Assembly (NCBI RefSeq): GCF_003994465.1 | Contig: NZ_RZNX01000009.1 | Coordinates: 1-64,000, forward strand | Source of the DNA: Paenibacillus zeisoli | Lineage (GTDB): Bacteria; Bacillota; Bacilli; Paenibacillales; Paenibacillaceae | Direction of reading: 5' to 3' | DNA length: 64,000 nt | Part shown: positions 27,603 to 37,700 of the stretch, piece by piece | Layout of the letters: every line of letters begins with the position of its first letter | Position numbering within the stretch: the stretch's first letter is position 1 | Notes under the pieces: model-generated | The model's input: only the letters and a program-made list of their open reading frames with translations | Told to the model about the DNA's origin: nothing | The model's database searches: none | Made by a program: the position numbers and the translations under genes

Positions 27603-27784
27603 CGTGTTCTCACACTCCTTGGTAAATTTACTGTCAACCTTCGATGCCCACTACGGCTGCGGATCCTTTCCACCTTGGGCGCCACTCCGGATGCAGAACA
27701 TTCCACCTTGGATGCCCATTCCGGCTGCACAACATCCTTACGCTCTTTGGAGGCACCTCGGGCAGCGGATAGTTCCACGTTGGG

Positions 27785-27939
27785 CGCCACTCCGGATGCA
27801 GAACATCCTTACGATCGCTGTTGTCCCCGGATTTGTTGAATTAACTCTGGCAATGTTCAAATCCGGGAACAAAGGCGAGCGCTTCGCTTCTTCAGGATTG
27901 TTCTGCTTCCTCCGTTACTTTGCTGCTAGCAGTTTCGAC
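27785..27939. repeat. 155-bp direct repeat, copy A, with hairpin
   Basis: Contains a stem-loop with arms TTGTCCCCGGATTTG (27821-27835) and CAAATCCGGGAACAA (27858-27872), 14 of 15 positions paired, around a 22-base loop including TTGAATTAACT. It continues through GGCGAGCGCTTCGC, itself nearly palindromic. Confidence 0.85.
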
Positions 27940-28086
27940 ATTTCGATTCGGCAATGATTACAGCCGATCAAGACCATTACTCCGAGATGTCTTCTCCAGT
28001 CCCGGAACTGCTCAACTTGGCGCGCTAGACTAGCGGACCTCTCCACTTTGTATGCCCACTCCGGATGCGGAACTCTCCACCTTGGA

Positions 28087-28241
28087 CGCCACTCCGGCTG
28101 CGGAACATCCTTACGATCGCTGTTGTCCCCGGATTTGCTGAATTAACTTGTGCAATGTTCTAATCCGGGGACAAAGGCGAGCGCTTCGCTTCTTCAGGAT
28201 TGTTCCGCTTCCTCCGTTACTTTGCTGCTAGTAGTTTCGAC
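28087..28241. repeat. 155-bp direct repeat, copy B, with hairpin
   Basis: Same unit 302 bases on; arms TTGTCCCCGGATTTG (28123-28137) and CTAATCCGGGGACAA (28160-28174) again pair at 14 of 15 positions, but the mismatch falls at a different place from copy A. Confidence 0.85.
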
Positions 28242-28359
28242 TTTAGTTCCGCTGAATCCGTTACTTCACTGCATAGCGTTCCGGTGTTGGCCCGCTTCCT
28301 CCGATATTTCGCAGCTAGGCAGTTTTGGCGGCATTGGTTCCGCTTCCTCTGCTCCGCCC

Positions 28360-30765
28360 TTAGTTTCTCAGCGCTTTGCCTTTCGTGAGCATATGCTGCA
28401 TGCGGGCCTGCGTCTTCGGCTCACCGCACAAGCTGAGGAAAGCCTCCCGCTCCAAATCGAGCATGTACTGCTCGGTCACGAGCGTTCCGGCAGGGACATC
28501 GCCTCCGGCCAGCACGTGGGCCAGCTTCTTAGCAATCAGCAGGTCGTGATCACTGATGTAGCCGCCCTGCCTCATTCCGATCGCTCCAAGTTGCAGGATG
28601 GCCTTGCCTTCCCTACCGGCTACGCGGATCTTCTCCTCTGGAATCGGCTCGTAACCGTTTCTAGCAAGGCCAAGCACGGCCTGCTTCGCTTCATAAATCG
28701 AGTGATCCTGGTTAGCCACAACCCGATCTGAGCTCCTTAAATATCCAAGCCGCTTGGCATCATATCCGCTGCTCGATACTTTGGCCATGCCAACGGTTTC
28801 GAACACTTGATTTAGGTAAGGCTGTAGATCCGCTTCCGCGTTCAAAAGACTCTGGCTTGCACGAAGCGCAAACTCTTTGCAGCCTCCTCCTGCGGGAATG
28901 AGTCCCACACCTACTTCGACGAGTCCATAATAAGTTTCGGCTGAGGCAATGACCTGGTCCGCAGGCATACAGGCTTCCACCCCTCCGCCCAGACACATCC
29001 GGTGCGGTGCGGCAACGACTGGCTTTTCCAGCCGCTTGACCTTATACATGGTGCTTTGGAACATGTGGATAATGTCGTCAATCTCATCCCATTCTTCGTC
29101 CTGTGCCTCCATTAATAAGAGCATGATATTGGCTCCAACACAGAAGTTCTTACCTTGGTTAGCGATCACCATGCCAAGGTAGTTCTTCCGGACTTCCTCT
29201 ACACTCTGCTGCAGCATCGACAGAATGTCTTCTCCGATTGCATTATTAGGCGAGTGGAATTCCAGGCAAGCAACTCCCTCTCCAAGATCGATCAGGCTCG
29301 CACCTGAGTTGCCTTTTATCACCTTGTTCTGCTCCTTGAGCCTACGCAGTGAAATCACTTCCGGTGCCTGTTCCACCTGCTTATACTGCTGTGAACCGAT
29401 ATGAATCGAGTACAGCTGTCCTTCATCGCTCTTATAGAAAGAGGTCTGGCCGGACGCAATCCAATCCTTCACCCACTCTGGTACGGCCAAGCCTTCTGCT
29501 TCCATGCGCTCGACTGACCGCGCCAGCCCGATGGCATCCCAGGTCTCGAACGGTCCAAGATCCCAAGAGAAGCCCCACCTCATAGCTTCATCAATCTCTT
29601 GGATAGAGTCCGAGATTTCGCCGACCTTCTCGGCGGAATAGATAAGCACCGGCTTGAGAATATTCCAGGCCAGCTCCGAATACCGGTCCTTACCCGACAA
29701 CAGCGTCTTTAGCTTCTCCTTGGTGCCTTTGGCGGCTTTGGCCGCTTCGAGCGAGGCTCCTTTTGGCTTCTGCTGCGGAACATATTCCATCGTCGCCAGG
29801 TTCAGGGACAGGATCTCGCTGCCTTTTTCCCCTTTTTGCTTAAGGTAAAAGCCTCTTCCCGTCTTCTCCCCCAGCCATTTCAGCTCCGTCATCTTCTTCA
29901 GTACATCCGGCGTATCAAAGACCGCCTTCTCTTGTTCGTCCGTCACATTCTGAAACACGTTGTCTGCGACATGAACGAACGTATCCAGTCCTACCAGATC
30001 CAGCGTCCGGAACGTGGCACTCTTCGGCCGGCCCATCGCAGGCCCGGTAACCGCATCTACTTCCTCGACCGTATAGCCACCGTTCTTCTGCATCTCCTGC
30101 AAGGTCACAAGCAATCCGTAAGTCCCGATTCGGTTGGCGATAAAGTTGGGGGTATCTTTTGCCAGTACAACTCCCTTGCCAAGTACCTTCTCGCAGAAAG
30201 CTTTCATGGCCCTAACCAGCTCGGAATCCGTCTTCTCGCCCGGAATAATCTCAAGCAGCTTCATATATCGGGGTGGATTGAAGAAATGGGTACCGAGAAA
30301 ATGCTTCTTGAACTCCTCCCCGCAATCTGCGGCCATCGCATTGATGGATATGCCCGACGTGTTAGAGCTGACGATGGTCCCCGGCTTACGGTGCTGTTCA
30401 ATCTGCTTCAGCAGATTTTTCTTCACCTCCAAATTCTCGACAACCACTTCAATAACCCAGTCCACCTCGCCAAGGGAGGCCAGATGATCCTCCAGATTTC
30501 CCGGTGTTATTCGTTCCGCGAACGCCTCATCATAGAGGGGGGCCGGCTTGATCTTGGTCAGCCTTTTAATTGCCGAAGCAGCGAGTCTGTTTCGAACGGC
30601 CGGATCAGCAAGGGTTAGCCCTCTGCCTGCTTCTTCCTCCGTCAATGTCTTCGGTACGATATCGAGCAGCAGAGTCTTGATGCCTACACCCGCTAGGTGT
30701 GCTGCAATTTGCGAACCCATAATACCGGAGCCGATTACGGCCGCTTTACGAATGGATAAGTTCAT
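28360..30765 (-). CDS. fadN: 3-hydroxyacyl-CoA dehydrogenase/enoyl-CoA hydratase FadN
   Basis: Bifunctional beta-oxidation enzyme, 801 residues, like B. subtilis FadN. The N-terminus [18 protein letters not shown] is the NAD-binding motif; SSNTSGISI and [17 protein letters not shown] are typical of hydroxyacyl-CoA dehydrogenases, and [12 protein letters not shown] opens the C-terminal dehydrogenase half. Residues from about 480 form a crotonase-type hydratase module ([28 protein letters not shown]). It starts as ATGA over the fadF stop, so it is translationally coupled to fadF. Downstream lies the repeat insert and then fadA. Confidence 0.94.
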   Translation of the reverse strand: MNLSIRKAAVIGSGIMGSQIAAHLAGVGIKTLLLDIVPKTLTEEEAGRGLTLADPAVRNRLAASAIKRLTKIKPAPLYDEAFAERITPGNLEDHLASLGEVDWVIEVVVENLEVKKNLLKQIEQHRKPGTIVSSNTSGISINAMAADCGEEFKKHFLGTHFFNPPRYMKLLEIIPGEKTDSELVRAMKAFCEKVLGKGVVLAKDTPNFIANRIGTYGLLVTLQEMQKNGGYTVEEVDAVTGPAMGRPKSATFRTLDLVGLDTFVHVADNVFQNVTDEQEKAVFDTPDVLKKMTELKWLGEKTGRGFYLKQKGEKGSEILSLNLATMEYVPQQKPKGASLEAAKAAKGTKEKLKTLLSGKDRYSELAWNILKPVLIYSAEKVGEISDSIQEIDEAMRWGFSWDLGPFETWDAIGLARSVERMEAEGLAVPEWVKDWIASGQTSFYKSDEGQLYSIHIGSQQYKQVEQAPEVISLRRLKEQNKVIKGNSGASLIDLGEGVACLEFHSPNNAIGEDILSMLQQSVEEVRKNYLGMVIANQGKNFCVGANIMLLLMEAQDEEWDEIDDIIHMFQSTMYKVKRLEKPVVAAPHRMCLGGGVEACMPADQVIASAETYYGLVEVGVGLIPAGGGCKEFALRASQSLLNAEADLQPYLNQVFETVGMAKVSSSGYDAKRLGYLRSSDRVVANQDHSIYEAKQAVLGLARNGYEPIPEEKIRVAGREGKAILQLGAIGMRQGGYISDHDLLIAKKLAHVLAGGDVPAGTLVTEQYMLDLEREAFLSLCGEPKTQARMQHMLTKGKALRN

Positions 30766-32951
30766 AACCTGCCAGCCTCCAATTCAAGTTCATGATTAGT
30801 GTCTGCTGGAGCACTGCCGAATACGGACAGCTCAAGCAGTTCAGCAATATCCCTCGCCTTCACGCTGTCTTCAACTTCCTTCATCTTCGTACCGTCTTCC
30901 ATCATCGTCAGGCAGTAGGGACATGCGCTGCTGATCACGGTCGGGTTGACCTCAAGCGCCTGCTCGGTGCGCGCCAGATTAACTCTTTTGCCAGAGGATT
31001 CTTCCATCCACATCATGCCTCCCCCGGCGCCGCAGCACATTCCGTTCTCCCGGGACCGTGCCATCTCGGCAAGCTCTACACCTGGAATGGCTCTAAGCAC
31101 ATTGCGGGGTTCTTCGTACACATTGTTGTACCTGCCCAAGTAGCAGGAATCGTGATAGGTAACGCGTTCCTTCACTTCATACCGGGGCTGCAGCCGGCCT
31201 TCCTTGATGAGTTGATCAAGCAGCTGTGAATGATGAAGCACTACAACCCCCTCAAGCCCGAAATCCGGATACTCATTCTTCAGCGTATTGAACGTATGAG
31301 GGCAGGCGGTGACGATCTTTTTAACCCCATATTTCTCAAAAGTCTCAATGTTCTCCATACACAGCTGCTGGAACAGCATCTCGTTCCCCATCCGGCGGGG
31401 CGTATCGCCCGAGTTCTTCTCTTCGTTGCCGAGAATCGCAAAGCTAACTCCAGATTCGTTCAGCAGTCTCGCGAAAGCACGAGAAATCTTTCGGCTGCGG
31501 AGATCATAAGAACCCATGGAGCCTACGAAAAATAAATATTCAAATTCAGGCTGGTCTTTCACCGTCGGCACTTTAATACCTTCCACTTCACCGCTCCAGG
31601 CCGCGCGGTCATTACGATTCAGCCCCCATGGATTGCTCTGGCGTTCAATATTCTGCAGGGCCCGCTGCCCTTCATGGGGCATGCTGCCTTCCATCAGCAC
31701 GAGATGTCTGCGAAGATCGATGATCTTGTCGACATGCTCATTCCCTACCGGGCACTGATCCTCACAGTTACGGCAGGTCGTGCAGGACCAGATCTCTTCT
31801 TCCGTCATGACATCACCAACCAGATTCAGCTCCTGTGGGGACTTGTCGGTATGGCCCCATGCAGCTTTCTGCCAGGCCAATGTTGGACGGATATCCGTAA
31901 TTCCGGTACCGTTCCAATCCAGTTCATGCTGTCCGTTCTCCTTAAGGGCATTCGCACCGCTTCCCCCGGCAAAAGCAAACTCCGGCACATAAGGAGATTT
32001 TCCGGTTATAGCTGTTCCTTTCTCCGTGAGATGGTCCCTAAGCTTGGTAATCAGATGCATCGGTGACAGCACCTTGCCGGTGTTTGAAGCTGGACATACA
32101 TTGGTACACCGCCCGCATTCCACACAGGCATAGAAATCAATCATCTGCTTCTGGGTGAAATCTTCAATCTTGCCTACCCCGAACGATTCAGCTTCTTCAT
32201 CCTCGAGATCAAGCTTCTTAAGCCGGCCAACCGGCTTAGATCGGCCAAGCCAGATATTGATTGGGGCGGTAATCAGGTGAAAATGCTTCGACTGCGGCAC
32301 ATAGACCAGGAATGCCAGGAGAATGATCAGATGTGCCCACCAGCAAATATAGAAAAGTACGGCAGCAGCAGCGGCCGGTAGGGAACCAAACACCCCCGCA
32401 ATCGCTGACGAGATAGGTGCATACCCGGAGGCCGGAATCCCAAGCCAAACCCTTTCAAATCCAAGGGACAGCAGCACCGAGAACATTAAGGAGAAGATAA
32501 AAATCACAACTATACCCGGTTTGAATCCGCGCTTTAGTCTTGCCAGCTTCTCCCCATAGCGCCGGTATGCGGCATAGGCCATAGCGACGAGAATGAGCAG
32601 GACCGTAATTTCCTGCAGCAGTCCAAACACTTCATAGCCTGGCACGGGCAGATGCCCATCGCCTCTCGTCAGGCCCTTAATAATGAGATCCAGGGCACCG
32701 AACTGAAGAATGATGAATCCATAGAAAATAACGATATGCATGATGCCGCTCTTCGGATCTTTAAGCAGCTTCTTCTGCCCGAACACTTGAGTCAGGAAAT
32801 CTTTCCACCTCCCCTCGCTCTGCAAGCGAAAGTCGGACGGCTTGCCGAGCTTCACATACAGCCAGCGGTGATACACAGCCTTATAGAACAAATAAATCCC
32901 ATACCCGGTTACTGATAGAAATAAGAGAAGATTAACGATCTGCCATGCCAT
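30762..32951 (-). CDS. fadF: Membrane-bound Fe-S oxidoreductase FadF
   Basis: A 729-residue protein of the FadF (YwjF) type, thought to take electrons from ETF into the quinone pool. The N-terminal ~250 residues carry five or six membrane helices (nitrate reductase gamma-like). Two ferredoxin-type clusters follow, [15 protein letters not shown] and [15 protein letters not shown]. The C-terminal half has two CCG modules, with CYLGRYN and [11 protein letters not shown], as in heterodisulfide reductase D-like proteins. It is the first gene of the fad operon; ATG 32951 follows AAAGGA at slightly long spacing. Confidence 0.92.
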   Translation of the reverse strand: MAWQIVNLLLFLSVTGYGIYLFYKAVYHRWLYVKLGKPSDFRLQSEGRWKDFLTQVFGQKKLLKDPKSGIMHIVIFYGFIILQFGALDLIIKGLTRGDGHLPVPGYEVFGLLQEITVLLILVAMAYAAYRRYGEKLARLKRGFKPGIVVIFIFSLMFSVLLSLGFERVWLGIPASGYAPISSAIAGVFGSLPAAAAAVLFYICWWAHLIILLAFLVYVPQSKHFHLITAPINIWLGRSKPVGRLKKLDLEDEEAESFGVGKIEDFTQKQMIDFYACVECGRCTNVCPASNTGKVLSPMHLITKLRDHLTEKGTAITGKSPYVPEFAFAGGSGANALKENGQHELDWNGTGITDIRPTLAWQKAAWGHTDKSPQELNLVGDVMTEEEIWSCTTCRNCEDQCPVGNEHVDKIIDLRRHLVLMEGSMPHEGQRALQNIERQSNPWGLNRNDRAAWSGEVEGIKVPTVKDQPEFEYLFFVGSMGSYDLRSRKISRAFARLLNESGVSFAILGNEEKNSGDTPRRMGNEMLFQQLCMENIETFEKYGVKKIVTACPHTFNTLKNEYPDFGLEGVVVLHHSQLLDQLIKEGRLQPRYEVKERVTYHDSCYLGRYNNVYEEPRNVLRAIPGVELAEMARSRENGMCCGAGGGMMWMEESSGKRVNLARTEQALEVNPTVISSACPYCLTMMEDGTKMKEVEDSVKARDIAELLELSVFGSAPADTNHELELEAGRL

Positions 32952-33025
32952 CGGAGCATCCGTCCTTTCTGCCGAGTAAATATTTGATTGTGATGGCCAA
33001 GCCTTGGTAAGCGGTTACATAAGTC

Positions 33026-33054
33026 TGTATAAGGTGCGTGCCCCCACAGGTAAA
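33026..33054 (-). promoter_or_regulatory. Putative promoter of the fadF-fadN operon
   Basis: On the minus strand TTTACC (33054-33049) and TATACA (33031-33026) are separated by exactly 17 bases, about 75 bases before the fadF start. The match to sigma-A consensus is moderate. No FadR box overlaps it; the only box lies 84 bases upstream. Confidence 0.45.
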
Positions 33055-33099
33055 CCTTTGTAACTGCATATTAAGTAGTAAATTCTTAGGCCTAAAACG

Positions 33100-33128
33100 T
33101 TGACATCCAGCACGCTTTACCCTAAGAT
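33100..33128 (+). promoter_or_regulatory. Sigma-A promoter of fadR-etfB-etfA
   Basis: TTGACA (33100-33105), 17-base spacer, TAAGAT (33123-33128). The predicted transcription start falls about 33135, immediately before the FadR operator. Confidence 0.75.
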
Positions 33129-33137
33129 TAAGAAAAA

Positions 33138-33155
33138 TGAATGAGTATTCATTCA
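33138..33155. promoter_or_regulatory. FadR operator
   Basis: TGAATGAGTATTCATTCA, a palindrome agreeing with the Bacillus FadR box (TGAATGA-4-TCATTCA). It sits at the predicted transcription start of fadR, so binding would block its own operon; long-chain acyl-CoA releases FadR in B. subtilis. Confidence 0.9.
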
Positions 33156-33187
33156 GTTAATTCGAATTCTAACACCGAGGTGGAACT

Positions 33188-33769
33188 ATGGCAAGTAGGA
33201 AAACGGAAAAATATGAACTGATCCTGGAAGCTGCGCTGAAAGTGATTGCTGAGAACGGCTTTCATGGTTCTCAGATTTCCAAGATTGCAAAGGAGGCTGG
33301 TGTAGCGGACGGCACGATTTATTTATATTTTAAGAAGAAGGAAGATATCCTTATTTCTCTCTTTCAGGAGCGCCTTGGCGATCTGATTACTTCCTTCCAT
33401 GAAAGTGTTAAGGAATCCAGTACCGCAGAGGAGGCTCTGCGCAAAGTATGCGAGATCCATTACAGTGAGCTTGAGAACAATGTGAACCTGGCTTACGTTA
33501 CCCAGATTGAGCTTAGGCAGAGCTCCCTTGAACTGCGCGTAGCCATTGGGCACGTAGTGAAGCCCTATATCCAGTTAATTGAGCATATTCTGGAGAAGGG
33601 GATTCAGGAGAAGCTGTTCCGCGCCGACCTGGACATCAAGTTAACCCGCCTGCTTATCTTCGGCGCCCTGGATGAAGTGGTGACATCCTGGCTGATCTCG
33701 GGCCGCAAGTATTCACTTACGGCTCAGGTTGAAAAGACGGTGGAGTTTTTCCTCAAAGGACTTAAATAG
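33188..33769 (+). CDS. fadR: TetR-family fatty acid metabolism regulator FadR
   Basis: A 193-residue TetR regulator. The DNA-binding domain reads ILEAALKVIAENGFHGSQIS, then KIAKEAGVADGTIYLYFK, then KKEDILISLFQERLG, very close to B. subtilis FadR. The C-terminal domain should bind long-chain acyl-CoA as inducer. It heads a unit with etfB and etfA, is divergent from fadF, and its own operator overlaps its promoter. ATG 33188 after GAGGTGGAACT. Confidence 0.94.
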   Translation: MASRKTEKYELILEAALKVIAENGFHGSQISKIAKEAGVADGTIYLYFKKKEDILISLFQERLGDLITSFHESVKESSTAEEALRKVCEIHYSELENNVNLAYVTQIELRQSSLELRVAIGHVVKPYIQLIEHILEKGIQEKLFRADLDIKLTRLLIFGALDEVVTSWLISGRKYSLTAQVEKTVEFFLKGLK

Positions 33770-33824
33770 CAGAACCAGCTACAATGTGTTTCCGCCTACC
33801 TAAATTTAGAGAGGAGTTTGGAAC

Positions 33825-34592
33825 ATGAATATCTATGTACTGCTGAAGCAAACGTTCGATACCGAGGAGAGAATCGTGATCACAAATGGGGAAATCTCGG
33901 ATGACGGAGTGAAATACGTCATTAATCCGTATGATGAATACGCCGTGGAGGAAGCGCTGCGTCAAAAAGAGCAGCATGGCGGCACGGTCATCGTCCTCTC
34001 AGTAGGTCCTGAGCGCTCAGCCGAAGCCCTTCGTACAGCCCTCGCCATGGGAGCCGATGAAGCGGTGCTCATTATGGATGCCCGGATTCCGGCAGATGAG
34101 TTCAGCGTATCCAGGGTGCTGGCCGCCTATCTTGGCAAGCAATCTCCTGATCTTATTCTCGGCGGGAACTTCTCCGTCGACAGCGGCGGAGGGCAGATTG
34201 CCGTACGTATCTCCCGGCTTCTGGGCCTCCCTCATGTCTCCTCGATTATCAAGTTGGACATCAGCGGCATGAACGCAGAAGTTCAGCGGGACTCCGAAGG
34301 AGATACCGAGACGGTTCAGGTCTCGCTCCCCGCTCTATTTACAGCGCAGCAGGGGCTGAACGAGCCGAGATACCCTTCCCTTCCGGGAATTATGAAAGCG
34401 AAGAAGAAGCCTTTTCAGACATTAAGCCTCGATGATCTGGGGTTGGATGATACTGAGATTGCCCCGAAGACTCGGCGCCTGTCGCTGGCTCTGCCTCCTG
34501 CTCGCAAAGCGGGACAGATCATGAAGGGTGACTTGGCTGAGCAGGCTGCCCAGCTTGTTCAGCTGCTGCGTACAGATGCGAAGTTAATATGA
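33825..34592 (+). CDS. etfB: Electron transfer flavoprotein subunit beta
   Basis: A 255-residue ETF beta subunit: MNIYVLLKQTFDTEERIVI at the start, NPYDEYAVEEALR, VLSVGPERSAEALRTALAMGAD (AMP-binding) and the recognition-loop segment LPALFTAQQGLNEPRYPSLPG. With EtfA it forms the FAD/AMP heterodimer that accepts electrons from FadE. RBS GAGAGGAG. Second gene of the fadR unit. Confidence 0.95.
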   Translation: MNIYVLLKQTFDTEERIVITNGEISDDGVKYVINPYDEYAVEEALRQKEQHGGTVIVLSVGPERSAEALRTALAMGADEAVLIMDARIPADEFSVSRVLAAYLGKQSPDLILGGNFSVDSGGGQIAVRISRLLGLPHVSSIIKLDISGMNAEVQRDSEGDTETVQVSLPALFTAQQGLNEPRYPSLPGIMKAKKKPFQTLSLDDLGLDDTEIAPKTRRLSLALPPARKAGQIMKGDLAEQAAQLVQLLRTDAKLI

Positions 34593-34634
34593 GTACGGAT
34601 TGATAAGATTCCATTCCATGGGAGGTTAACGGAT

Positions 34635-35615
34635 ATGAGTCATGCGTACGTGGTTGTTGCTGAGGTTCGAGCAGGAGCTTTAAGACAAGTCACTTTGGAA
34701 GCGCTTCACGCTGTATCCTTACTTAAAGAAGAGGGCGATTCAGCGGCGGCTGTCCTGATCGGCTCGCAGATTACCCCACTTGCCAGTGAACTGGCGGAGT
34801 ATCTGGATGGAGAAGTGCACGTCTTGGATCATCCGGCCTTGGAGAATTACAATGCCGAGGCTTATTTTGAGGCCCTTACCCAAGTGCTGGGTACCCTGAA
34901 CCCCCATACCGTAGTGTTCGGACATACTGCGATCGGCCGTGACCTTGCCCCTATGGTAGCTGCTCATTTAAATGCCGGACAAATTTCGGATATCACAGCA
35001 ATTCAAAATACAGGCACAACCGCCTCGTTCACCCGCCCAATCTATGCAGGCAAAGCCTTTGAGCAGAAGCAGTTCACGGATGGTCCAAGAGTCATCACCA
35101 TTCGCCCCAACAATATTCCTACAGCTGCAAAGGCCGCCAATCCCGCAACTATTGTAGAGACCGAGTATTCGCCTGCAGTCGACCTCAAGTCGGTCATTAA
35201 GGATGTCGTCCGCAAAACCTCCGGTAAAGTCGATCTTACCGAGGCCAAATTCGTGGTCTCCGGCGGACGTGGTGTGAAGAGCGCTGAAGGCTTTAAGCCG
35301 CTCGAAGAGCTGGCCGATGTTCTGGGCGGTGCGGTCGGAGCTTCACGCGGTGCCTGCGATGCCGGCTACTGCGATTATGCCATGCAGATTGGCCAGACCG
35401 GCAAGGTCGTTACGCCAGAAATTTACATCGCCTGCGGCATCAGCGGTGCTATTCAGCACCTTGCCGGCATGAGCCAGTCCCGTGTAATTATCGCGATTAA
35501 CAAGGACCCCGAAGCACCTATATTCAAGGTTGCGGATTATGGTATCGTTGGAGATTTATTCGAAGTCGTGCCTCTACTTACTAAGGAATTCAGAGAGATA
35601 TTGGTATCCTCCTAA
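34635..35615 (+). CDS. etfA: Electron transfer flavoprotein subunit alpha
   Basis: A 326-residue ETF alpha subunit carrying the FAD site: [49 protein letters not shown] and [20 protein letters not shown] are all family hallmarks. It transfers electrons from FadE via EtfB to the membrane oxidoreductase, probably FadF. ATG 34635 after GGGAGG; last gene of the unit, followed by a terminator. Confidence 0.96.
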   Translation: MSHAYVVVAEVRAGALRQVTLEALHAVSLLKEEGDSAAAVLIGSQITPLASELAEYLDGEVHVLDHPALENYNAEAYFEALTQVLGTLNPHTVVFGHTAIGRDLAPMVAAHLNAGQISDITAIQNTGTTASFTRPIYAGKAFEQKQFTDGPRVITIRPNNIPTAAKAANPATIVETEYSPAVDLKSVIKDVVRKTSGKVDLTEAKFVVSGGRGVKSAEGFKPLEELADVLGGAVGASRGACDAGYCDYAMQIGQTGKVVTPEIYIACGISGAIQHLAGMSQSRVIIAINKDPEAPIFKVADYGIVGDLFEVVPLLTKEFREILVSS

Positions 35616-35641
35616 AACCCTTATGGCTTCGGCCATTTATA

Positions 35642-35675
35642 AAGAGCAGCCATCCTTCACAGGGTGGCTGCTCTT
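35642..35675 (+). terminator. Terminator after etfA
   Basis: Arms AAGAGCAGCCATCC and GGGTGGCTGCTCTT with one G-T pair and a 6-base loop; followed by TGTATAG, so the T-run is short. Confidence 0.75.
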
Positions 35676-35765
35676 GTATAGCCCCTATTTTTTCGACATA
35701 ATAGTTCATCCGTTTCGCCTTTATGTATAATGTGGGTATATTGGCTTTTCAAAAGGAGATTTAGG

Positions 35766-36470
35766 ATGTATACCATTATGATTGTGGAAGATGATCCGAA
35801 GATTGCCCATCTCCTGAAGTCTCATATTGAGAAATATGGAGATCGGGCTGAAACTATTAACGATTTCGAACAAGTGTTAGATCAATTTAGACAATTAGAG
35901 CCTCACATAGTACTGATGGACGTTAATTTGCCCAGCTTTGACGGATATTTCTGGTGCCGCCAGATTCGGACGGTGTCCACCTGTCCGATTATCTTCATCT
36001 CCGCGCGCAGCGGGGAAATGGATCAGGTCCGCGCCCTGGAGAACGGGGCGGATGATTATATAACCAAACCTTTTCACTATGAAGTCGTGATGGCCAAGAT
36101 CCGTAGTCAGCTTAGACGGGTATATGGAGACTATGCTTCCAAGATGGAAGAGCGTACTCTATCTCAAGCGGGGCTGATTCTCTATCCCGAGAGAATGGAG
36201 CTGAAGCTTGGGGAACACAGCGTTACTTTAACCAAAAAAGAGACCGTTCTTATCGAAGCTCTGCTCGATCGAAGTCCTAGATCCATCAGCCGCACCCAGA
36301 TTCTGGATAAGCTGTGGGATGACTCCTTCGTCGATGACAATACACTGAGCGTCAATATCACCAGAGTGCGCAAGAAACTGGCCGATCTGGGCATAGAGGA
36401 TGCCCTGGAAACGATGCGGGGTGTTGGATACCGTCTTAATGTCACCTGGAAGGATGATACGGGGGCATGA
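35766..36470 (+). CDS. OmpR-family response regulator of a Bce-type system
   Basis: A 234-residue regulator. Receiver domain: MIVEDDPKIA (acidic pocket), HIVLMDVNLPSFDG (phosphorylated Asp), SARSGEMDQVRALENGADDYITKPF (Lys). C-terminal winged helix with LTKKETVLIEALLDRSPRSISR and ETMRGVGYRLN. The frame opens at 35730 but AAGGAGATTTAGG precedes ATG 35766. It overlaps the kinase start by 4 bp and is linked to an ABC transporter, the layout of BceRS/YvcPQ/YxdJK antimicrobial-peptide sensing systems. Confidence 0.93.
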   Translation: MYTIMIVEDDPKIAHLLKSHIEKYGDRAETINDFEQVLDQFRQLEPHIVLMDVNLPSFDGYFWCRQIRTVSTCPIIFISARSGEMDQVRALENGADDYITKPFHYEVVMAKIRSQLRRVYGDYASKMEERTLSQAGLILYPERMELKLGEHSVTLTKKETVLIEALLDRSPRSISRTQILDKLWDDSFVDDNTLSVNITRVRKKLADLGIEDALETMRGVGYRLNVTWKDDTGA

Positions 36471-37447
36471 AGCTGTTTGTACGTGAGCATATTCCTCTCT
36501 TTCTGTTCGGGATTGCCCAACAGATTCTGATTATATTGGTCTACTGGTACGATGGCTACAAACATCCCTTGACTGCTCTGTATGCCTGCTTCCTAAGTCT
36601 CTGCTTGTTCGTCGCTTATCTTGGGTTCAGATACTATACTCACCGCCTGTTATATAAGCGCCTGACCTACCCGCCTGCAGCACTTCTAGATTCCATCCAA
36701 GATGGCGATGCTGCCCCGTTATCCTCAGCTGTCAGCAGGCTGCTGGATATTCAATTCAAACACTACCAAGACCAGCTTATCAAATATGAAAAGCATCAGC
36801 AGGAGCATCTGGTGTTCATGAACCAATGGGTGCATCAGATGAAGACCCCGCTCTCCGTGATCGATTTGATCACTCAAAGTGAAGAAGATCCCCTGTTTGA
36901 GAATATTGCCGAGGAGGCCGATAGAATTAGACGCGGGCTTGAGATGGTGCTCTACATGGCGAGACTGGAGACGTTTGAACAGGATTTTCATGTAGAGAAA
37001 ATCTGCCTTCGAGAAATCGTCCAAGATGTCATTCACGAGAACAAGCTGTACTTTATCCGCAGCAGTGTCTATCCAGATAATCAAATTCCATATGAATACA
37101 CGGCTCAGACTGATGTGAAATGGCTCCGTTTCATGCTGCAGCAGATCATGTCCAATGCTATAAAATACTCGGCAGGCAGCCGCAGCACCGTGACGTTCAC
37201 TGCCTTTCGTGATGAGCAGGCGCTGTGTCTCGAGATTCGCGATTCCGGAATCGGAATTCCGAAGGCCGATATCGCCCGTGTCTTCCGCCCCTTCTTCACC
37301 GGAGAGAACGGAAGAATCTTTAAGGAATCTACCGGTATGGGACTGTACCTGGTCAAAGAGGTTGCTGATCGACTAGGTTATGAAATTGAACTTGAATCTG
37401 CCCCGTCCCGCGGCACGGCCGTACGTATTCGATTCCCATATGCATGA
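36467..37447 (+). CDS. Intramembrane-sensing histidine kinase of a Bce-type system
   Basis: A 326-residue kinase with two N-terminal transmembrane helices and almost no extracellular loop, typical of BceS-like kinases that receive their signal from the partner transporter. H-box VHQMKTPLSVI, N-box QQIMSNAIKYS, G1 DSGIGIPKAD, then FFTGENGRIFKESTGMGLYL. It is translationally coupled to the response regulator (ATGA overlap). The ABC genes start 254 bases downstream. Confidence 0.93.
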   Translation: MKLFVREHIPLFLFGIAQQILIILVYWYDGYKHPLTALYACFLSLCLFVAYLGFRYYTHRLLYKRLTYPPAALLDSIQDGDAAPLSSAVSRLLDIQFKHYQDQLIKYEKHQQEHLVFMNQWVHQMKTPLSVIDLITQSEEDPLFENIAEEADRIRRGLEMVLYMARLETFEQDFHVEKICLREIVQDVIHENKLYFIRSSVYPDNQIPYEYTAQTDVKWLRFMLQQIMSNAIKYSAGSRSTVTFTAFRDEQALCLEIRDSGIGIPKADIARVFRPFFTGENGRIFKESTGMGLYLVKEVADRLGYEIELESAPSRGTAVRIRFPYA

Positions 37448-37700
37448 TGCCGAACCTCCCATTCTAGCGAATGAGGGGTTTTTGCTTATTGACCGAACCA
37501 GTCACAATACTACCTTACAACTTTGTCAGCTTCCTGAAAGATTGATCAATAGGACATTGAACCGCCATGCCTTACACTTGGAACAGAGATTGGGCGGTAA
37601 CGAGCGCAGCTCCGTAACTAATACAGCTTACGGCACGTTATCACTTAGACTCTATCTGTCTCTAATCGTGGATTACCTAATGAAAGGGGAATGTATCATC
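37448..37700 (+). promoter_or_regulatory. Intergenic region between kinase and ABC transporter genes, likely the regulated promoter
   Basis: Contains no good ORF with an RBS; the ABC ATPase frame is open through it but begins at ATG 37701 behind GAAAGGGGA. In related systems the response regulator activates the transporter promoter in exactly this gap. The only loosely fitting operator is CTTACAACTTTGTCAG near 37512; I am not confident in it, nor in any -35/-10 pair. Confidence 0.35.

Larger units (their letters stand above)
27603..28359. repeat. Repeat-rich non-coding insert between fadN and fadA
   Basis: Contains no supported gene. It is built from a 155-bp direct repeat (27785-27939 and 28087-28241, offset exactly 302, no indels) plus about six degenerate copies of a ~32-bp unit with core CGCCACTCCGGATGC, clustered at 27650-27805 and 28040-28105, and degenerate TTCCGCTTCCTCCGTTACTT units at 27901-28350. 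Open frames here (for example 27388-27957 plus, 27599-27790 minus) are low-complexity read-through of the repeats. Confidence 0.85.

Noticed and set aside
27388-27957. A 189-codon plus-strand frame reaching from inside fadA into the repeats
   Set aside because: Its first part is antisense to fadA and the rest is translated repeat; no RBS or family.
27650-28110. CRISPR-like spacing of the ~32-bp CGCCACTCCGGATGC units
   Set aside because: Units are degenerate, lie partly back to back, spacers are not uniform, and no cas gene is present.
32997-33018. A catabolite-response (cre) element in the fadF upstream region (TTGGTAAGCGGTTACA)
   Set aside because: Symmetry and spacing do not fit the 14-base cre consensus; it has an extra base and several mismatches.
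37380-37700. N-terminal extension of the ABC ATPase (107 extra codons)
   Set aside because: It overlaps the kinase 3' end, has no ATPase-family counterpart, and a good RBS precedes the ATG at 37701.
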